The notes below the pieces were generated by a model that saw nothing but the letters and a program-made list of their open reading frames with translations, was not told the origin of the DNA and did not search any database. A program made the translations under genes and the position numbers. Below are positions 59,131-64,000 of a stretch of 64,000 nucleotides of DNA, piece by piece. The first letter of the stretch is position 1. Every line of letters starts with the position of its first letter. This DNA is from an uncultured Acetatifactor sp. Lineage in GTDB: Bacteria; Bacillota; Clostridia; Lachnospirales; Lachnospiraceae. The stretch lies in the NCBI GenBank assembly GCA_949840885.1, contig CATKYJ010000004.1:62001-126000 (forward strand), in the 5' to 3' direction.

Positions 59131-62100
59131 TTAATAGCCAAGGTAGCTGATATTCATGTCCACATTGCCGACTATGCCGTTTACGCTGCCGGTGGATCTG
59201 TACTGCCACAGGTCGTATCTGCTGGCATAAGTGGGAGCCGCGGCGTACTGGGCCATCCATATTTTGTAGGCGCTAAGGGCGCTTACGTCCATCTTGGTCT
59301 CCAGCCAGTTTTTGTTGGAGTAGACGCCTGCGGTATAGCCCGCATTCTGGATGGTCTGGCAGAATGCCTTGCAGACCGCCGTCCTGGTCTGGTTGTCGAT
59401 CTTATCTCCACGGCCGCCGCTGGACTCCACGTCCAGGAACACGGGATATGAGATCTTGTAGTTCCGGATCTGATCCAGCACCATGGAGGCTTCCTCCACG
59501 GCCTCGATCTCGTCAACGGCCTGGGAGTAGAAGTACACGCCCACTTTCAGCCCGGCGGCATTGGCGCCCTGGATGTTCTCCGCGAATCTGGGATCCACGA
59601 TCAGCTTCCCCTCTGTGGAACCTCTGTAGCCGCAGCGTATAATCACATAGGAGATGCCGGAATTCTTCACGCCGTTCCAGTCGATCTTGCCGTTCCATTT
59701 AGACACATCTATGCCTACGGTGCCGCTGCCCACCACCATGGAGCCGTCGCTGGCAAAATTGTACTTTGCCCCCTGGATGACCTGCTCCCCGGTGACTTTC
59801 TTACCCTCTGCCGTATAGTAGTATACCTTTCCGTCAATGGTCTGCCAGCCGGTGTATGTAGCGTCCGATTTCACATAGAAAGCAGATGCCGTGTAATAGT
59901 CGGCGTTTGTGGCCTCCCTGTATTCATTGTTCTCCAGCACATAGATCTGCTGTCCCTTTACATCCTTTAAGAGCGTTCCTGTATCCTCTTTGGGATTCTT
60001 TCTTACCGTCACGGCGCAGGTGGCGGTAACGGTCTCCATCCCCTCGGTATAGCTTATGGTAATCACGGCGCTGCCCTCTGCCACGCCGGTGACAGTGACC
60101 ACATTGCCATTTGCGCTGACCGCAGCCTTTCCCGCGTCCGAGGTGGTCGCCACCACCTGCACCGGCTGCAGCGCATTGATCACTGTAGCGGTAATGTTTA
60201 CCGGATTCTGGGCGTATATGGTTATGGCGTTTTTGTCCAGGCGGATGTCCATGCTGTCCTTTATGGTCACCACTATCACGGCTGAACCTGCGGTCTCGGG
60301 CTTCCCGTCCTTATAGTTGGCCGTCACGATGAGATTGGCCGTACCTACAGCCTTGCCCTGTATCGTGATGTCGCCTGTGGTCTGATTTATGGTCGCCGTT
60401 GCCACTGCCGCATTGTCCGAACTGATGATGAACTCCACTGTGCTGCCCTGAGGGAAGCCTGTGACGGCAGCGATAGCCGCCATTGTCCCTCCCACGCTTC
60501 CTGTCATGGCGTTCTGGTTCACTGTCACGCTTAAGGGGCCCGGGGTGGGAGTCGGGGTCGGGGTCTCTGTCGGAGGCGGCGTTGGTGTCTCCGTCGGAGG
60601 CGGCGTTGGCGTCTCCGTTGGAGGCGGTGTTGGCGTCTCCGTCGGAGGCGGTGTTGGCGTCTCTGTCGGAGGCGGCGTTGGCGTCTCTGTCGGAGGTGGC
60701 GTTGGCTGTTCCGTTGCCGGCGGCGTAGTGGCAGGCGTATCCGTAGGCGGTGCCTCGGTTGTCGGCTGCGTGGCATCTGGTGTATCTGTTGACGGCCCGG
60801 TTGATGGCTGGACGGCATCCGTTGGAGCCGACGTGCCCGCTTCCCTTTCAGCTCCTGTGCTTTCAGTTCTCGCCTGGTTCTCCACCGGCAATACGGCCCC
60901 AGCCGCATTCTCCGCCTCCGATGACGAAGCCGTCATGCCGGCTTCCGGCGTTCCGCTCACATTCCCGGTCACCTGCAAAAAGCGCCTCCCCAGCGCCAGC
61001 GTCAGGGGATCCTGGATAGTGCTCTTCTCCACCTGCTCGTACGCCGTGGCAATGACCTTGCTTTCCACCCAGGCCACCGTGTCCTGCAGGCTGGACTCCA
61101 CCACCACCTCATTCTTCTTGGTGTCCTCTTTCTTGGTGTTGACCTCGCTCTCCTGCTTGACTTCATTGGCCACGTCCACTTTCTTGTAGACGATTTCTTT
61201 CTTCACCTCCACGGACTGGCTGTCCAGTGAGAGGGTATAGCCCGCATACTTGGCATCCGTCAGGGACTCCATGGCCACCTTATAGGTGCCGGGCGCAATG
61301 TCCTTTTTGTAGATGATTCCATCCATGTCGTCATCCGACCAGATGACGGTCTTGCCGTCCGGATCCGTCACGGTGACGGAAAAAGGCACGTTCGGCACCA
61401 GTTTGTCCGTCTTCTTGTTGACGAACTTGATCTTCAGGTCTTTTTGAATAGAAGTAAAGCTGGGCAGCACGGACACCTGCCTCTCATAGCCGCTCTCCTC
61501 GTAGCCCGGCTTCTGCGTGGGCTCGGGCTCCTGCTGCTCCTGATCTATGACAGTGGACGCTGCCTGTTTTTCCCTCTGGGCATCCGCCACGGCCATAAGC
61601 CCTTTCTCGCCGATCATGGTGATGCCGTCCAGCTGCTTCCCCACATTTTTGAAGTCGTCCACCTGCTTTTCCATGGTTCTTGATCCGATGAATACGCAGG
61701 CCGTCAACACCGCCAGCACCAGGACTCCCGCGCCGGTAAACGCCATGATCTTATCCATGGTGTCCATTTTGCCAAAGGCCTTTCCGATTTTGGCAAGAAG
61801 CCCCTGTTTGGGCTGCTTTTTTCCTCTGCTCCCGCTTCCCCTTAAAGGACGTTCCATGTAAGGAGACGCTTTTCCCTCTTCCTCGCAGTAAGGCTCCTCC
61901 ATGTCATATTCATCGGAGAATTCCTCCTCATACAACGCCTCCCCCGCTTCGTATGCCTCTTCCGGCCCGTCAGGCCCATAGCCGTCCCCAGGGTCATAGT
62001 ATTCCTCTCCGTATGGTGCTCTTGCTTTCCCGGCAGCACCATAATCCTCTTCTTCGTAATAATACGCGTCTTCTTCCGCGGCATCCTCTGTATAATACGC

Positions 62101-62469
62101 GTCCTCTTCCGCGGCGTCCTCTGTGTAATACGCGTCCTCTTCCGCGCCATCCTCTGTGTAATACGCGTCCTCTTCCGCGGCGCCCTTTGTAAAATACGCG
62201 TCCTCTTCCGCGGCGTCCTCTGTATAATACGCGTTCTCTTCTGCGGCATCCTTTGTAAAATACGCATCCTCTGTCCAGCCGCCGTCTTCCTCTATCTCAT
62301 CCGCTTCCCCGCAGAATTCCTCTTCCTCTTCCAAATACCTGTCCCCGTCTCCCTCTTCCAGATACTCGTCCCCGGAATCCTCCTCCGCGCTGTCCCAGTC
62401 GTAATCATTCTCATCATATTCCGCCCATCTGCGGGCCTCTTTCTCAGAACGACCGTTTAACTTCTTCAT
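59131..62469 (-). CDS. Large membrane protein: acidic Tyr-rich N-terminal repeats, TM, SpaA-like, Pro/Thr repeat, Ig-like domains, cell-wall-binding-like repeat, GH25 lysozyme
   Basis: C-terminal [32 protein letters not shown] and YPVFLDVESS; TM MDKIMAFTGAGVLVLAVLTACVFIG; MKKLNGRSEKE start with GGAGAGG upstream. Confidence 0.9.
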   Translation of the reverse strand: MKKLNGRSEKEARRWAEYDENDYDWDSAEEDSGDEYLEEGDGDRYLEEEEEFCGEADEIEEDGGWTEDAYFTKDAAEENAYYTEDAAEEDAYFTKGAAEEDAYYTEDGAEEDAYYTEDAAEEDAYYTEDAAEEDAYYYEEEDYGAAGKARAPYGEEYYDPGDGYGPDGPEEAYEAGEALYEEEFSDEYDMEEPYCEEEGKASPYMERPLRGSGSRGKKQPKQGLLAKIGKAFGKMDTMDKIMAFTGAGVLVLAVLTACVFIGSRTMEKQVDDFKNVGKQLDGITMIGEKGLMAVADAQREKQAASTVIDQEQQEPEPTQKPGYEESGYERQVSVLPSFTSIQKDLKIKFVNKKTDKLVPNVPFSVTVTDPDGKTVIWSDDDMDGIIYKKDIAPGTYKVAMESLTDAKYAGYTLSLDSQSVEVKKEIVYKKVDVANEVKQESEVNTKKEDTKKNEVVVESSLQDTVAWVESKVIATAYEQVEKSTIQDPLTLALGRRFLQVTGNVSGTPEAGMTASSSEAENAAGAVLPVENQARTESTGAEREAGTSAPTDAVQPSTGPSTDTPDATQPTTEAPPTDTPATTPPATEQPTPPPTETPTPPPTETPTPPPTETPTPPPTETPTPPPTETPTPPPTETPTPTPTPGPLSVTVNQNAMTGSVGGTMAAIAAVTGFPQGSTVEFIISSDNAAVATATINQTTGDITIQGKAVGTANLIVTANYKDGKPETAGSAVIVVTIKDSMDIRLDKNAITIYAQNPVNITATVINALQPVQVVATTSDAGKAAVSANGNVVTVTGVAEGSAVITISYTEGMETVTATCAVTVRKNPKEDTGTLLKDVKGQQIYVLENNEYREATNADYYTASAFYVKSDATYTGWQTIDGKVYYYTAEGKKVTGEQVIQGAKYNFASDGSMVVGSGTVGIDVSKWNGKIDWNGVKNSGISYVIIRCGYRGSTEGKLIVDPRFAENIQGANAAGLKVGVYFYSQAVDEIEAVEEASMVLDQIRNYKISYPVFLDVESSGGRGDKIDNQTRTAVCKAFCQTIQNAGYTAGVYSNKNWLETKMDVSALSAYKIWMAQYAAAPTYASRYDLWQYRSTGSVNGIVGNVDMNISYLGY
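60545..60712 (-). repeat. 24-bp tandem repeat encoding PTPPPTET
   Basis: About six in-frame GGAGGCGGCGTTGGCGTCTCCGTC-type units. Confidence 0.9.
62058..62275 (-). repeat. 33-bp tandem repeat encoding EEDAYYTEDAA
   Basis: Six to seven near-identical TCTGTATAATACGCGTCCTCTTCCGCGGCGTCC-type units. Confidence 0.9.
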
Positions 62470-62669
62470 CAATAACATCCTCTCCAAACCCAGAAAACGT
62501 AATAAGTCTGTAACAGTATAGCATCCTTTCCATGCTTCTTCAAGTAACAATCCCATTTCTTCATAATTTCTTAAAATCTGTTAAAAAGTTTTAAAGTAAA
62601 GTAAATAATATAGACTTTCCACTCCCATAATAGTACAATAAAAGGCAAATCAGGAAATGGAGCATCTCT

Positions 62670-63830
62670 ATGAAAAATATAAAAAATGTTTCGAATGGCC
62701 CAAAGCAGCCCACAAAAATACCGGAACTGGATGTCATAGACCTTGAAAAAGACATGGACGTTCCCTCGGATGCCGCCGAATCCCAAGAGGCTGACCCAAA
62801 AGAGGAGCCCCCGAAGCGCAGTTTTTTATCCCGCCTCAATATCCATATCGTGCTCCTGGTAGTGGTGGTGCTCTTCGTGGCCGGGATTATATATAAAGTC
62901 GTGAACTTCGGAGTACGCGTAGATCTGGACGAAATCTTTGCAGACGGTCCCGGCGAATACAGCGACAGCTACGACATGATCCTGCCCCTTTTGGACGAAT
63001 CCCAGAATCCCATCTACAAGGACTACAGCCAGGGTTCCACCATTCTGGCCTTTGGGAATGCCCCTTTTGCGGACGATAGGGGTTCCAAAGATAATCTGGT
63101 AAGCCTCATGGAAAAAGAGACAGGCGCCACCATCTATAATTGCTCCATCGCAGGAAGCTTTCTTGCCACGGACGTACAGCAGCTTGATGTGGAAAACCAC
63201 CCCTGGGACTTCTTCAATGCATACTGGCTCTGCCACGTTGCCTTAGGCAATCAGGAGGTTCGCGACGGTTATCTGCAGGCGCTGGAAATATTGGGAGGAG
63301 AGGCCCCCTCGGAGGCTAAGGAAGTATACGACATCCTTACCTCCATTGACATAACGGCCGTAGACGCTATCGTAGTCATGTATGACGGCAGCGACTACCT
63401 GGCTGCCCGCGACATGTACGATCCCAATAATCCCGCAAATATTGCCACCTTTGCCGGCAATACGGAGGCTATTATCGAATTGGTCAATTATTATGCCCCC
63501 AATGTGCGCATCATCGTCATGTCCCCCACCTATGCCTTTGGCGTCAATGAGAAAGGGGAGTATGTCAGCAGCGACATTTATAAGCCCGAAAATCAGGATG
63601 TCCTCAGCATCTATGCCATCCTGCAGTATACCTCCTGCGTTTCCAGAAGCACCACCTTTGTGGACAATATCTATACCACTTTCAACGAGGATACTGCAAA
63701 GAAATATCTGAAAGACAATGTACATCTGAATCAGAAAGGCAGAGAAAGGGTGGCTGAACGCTTTGCCTACGCGCTCAACTATTACAGCGACCGCGCGCAG
63801 GAGTCCTCAGATTCCTCCCAGCCGGACTAA
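62670..63830 (+). CDS. SGNH/GDSL-hydrolase-like membrane-anchored protein
   Basis: N-terminal TM; STILAFGNAPFADDRGSKDNLVSLMEKETGATIYNCSIAGS; DNVHLNQKGRERVAERFAYAL. Confidence 0.72.
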   Translation: MKNIKNVSNGPKQPTKIPELDVIDLEKDMDVPSDAAESQEADPKEEPPKRSFLSRLNIHIVLLVVVVLFVAGIIYKVVNFGVRVDLDEIFADGPGEYSDSYDMILPLLDESQNPIYKDYSQGSTILAFGNAPFADDRGSKDNLVSLMEKETGATIYNCSIAGSFLATDVQQLDVENHPWDFFNAYWLCHVALGNQEVRDGYLQALEILGGEAPSEAKEVYDILTSIDITAVDAIVVMYDGSDYLAARDMYDPNNPANIATFAGNTEAIIELVNYYAPNVRIIVMSPTYAFGVNEKGEYVSSDIYKPENQDVLSIYAILQYTSCVSRSTTFVDNIYTTFNEDTAKKYLKDNVHLNQKGRERVAERFAYALNYYSDRAQESSDSSQPD

Positions 63831-63929
63831 GGAGGAGGCATCTGAACCGGAGTGCCCACGCGGCAGTCGCATATTCTATGACTTTAATGTGCATACAAGC
63901 ATGCCCGCTTGGCTCGTCGCTTGCAGGAA

Positions 63930-64000
63930 TCAGTCCATAACCGGGATGACCAGTTCCTCATGGGGATCCCGGTAAACCGTGTAGCCCTGAATCTCTCCGA
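63930..64000 (-). CDS. Partial CDS at right edge (C-terminal ...GEIQGYTVYRDPHEELVIPVMD*)
   Basis: Open minus-strand frame ending at TGA (complement 63930-63932), running off the edge. Confidence 0.45.
   Translation of the reverse strand, partial: GEIQGYTVYRDPHEELVIPVMD

Noticed and set aside
60545-60712. CRISPR-like array of 24-bp repeats
   Set aside because: Contiguous in-frame coding repeats without unique spacers.
60461-61189. 242-aa Gly/Val/Ser-rich repetitive plus ORF
   Set aside because: Antisense reading of the PTPPPTET repeat and Ig-like region of the GH25 protein.
61842-62267. Arg/Thr-rich repetitive 141-aa minus ORF (KRTRIIQRTPR...)
   Set aside because: Alternate-frame translation of the 33-bp repeat in the GH25 gene.

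Overview
The window looks like a Firmicutes (Lachnospiraceae-like) chromosome segment with nearly all genes on the minus strand. Calls come from reading the supplied translations and the DNA by eye; no searches were run. Left third (1-13 kb): a chemosensory cluster (Hpt, MCP, CheW, CheA, CheY-like, CheB, CheR) next to a c-di-GMP/HD-GYP-type signalling group (two response regulators, a PAS histidine kinase, a PocR-GGDEF-HD-GYP-like protein). Middle (13-26 kb): PadR/NatAB-type ABC exporter, histidine phosphatase, Zn/Cd P-type ATPase plus a separate HMA protein, LytTR/GHKL two-component pair, ClpX, HtrA. Right (26-63 kb): a large cell-surface polysaccharide locus with an initiating sugar transferase, LCP ligase, at least five GT2 enzymes, PGM/PMM, MBOAT O-acyltransferase and partner, Wzm/Wzt-type ABC exporter with a Wzt_C-like domain, a methyltransferase-kinase resembling the WbdD chain-capping architecture, rmlA/B/C and two paralogous membrane-anchored GH25 lysozymes. 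Main items for a second look: (1) a dispersed ~91-bp structured repeat with TATACT/AGTATA ends and a predicted stem plus pseudoknot (two good copies, two decayed); (2) a WbdD-like capping module in what looks like a Gram-positive ABC-exported polysaccharide system, bracketed by two GH25 muramidases; (3) HD-GYP domains with lost catalytic residues; (4) a concentric double palindrome upstream of padR; (5) gene remnants (TnpV-like, DUF4143-ATPase-like); (6) in-frame short tandem repeats and low-complexity inserts in signalling and glycosyltransferase proteins. No rRNA, tRNA or CRISPR array was seen.
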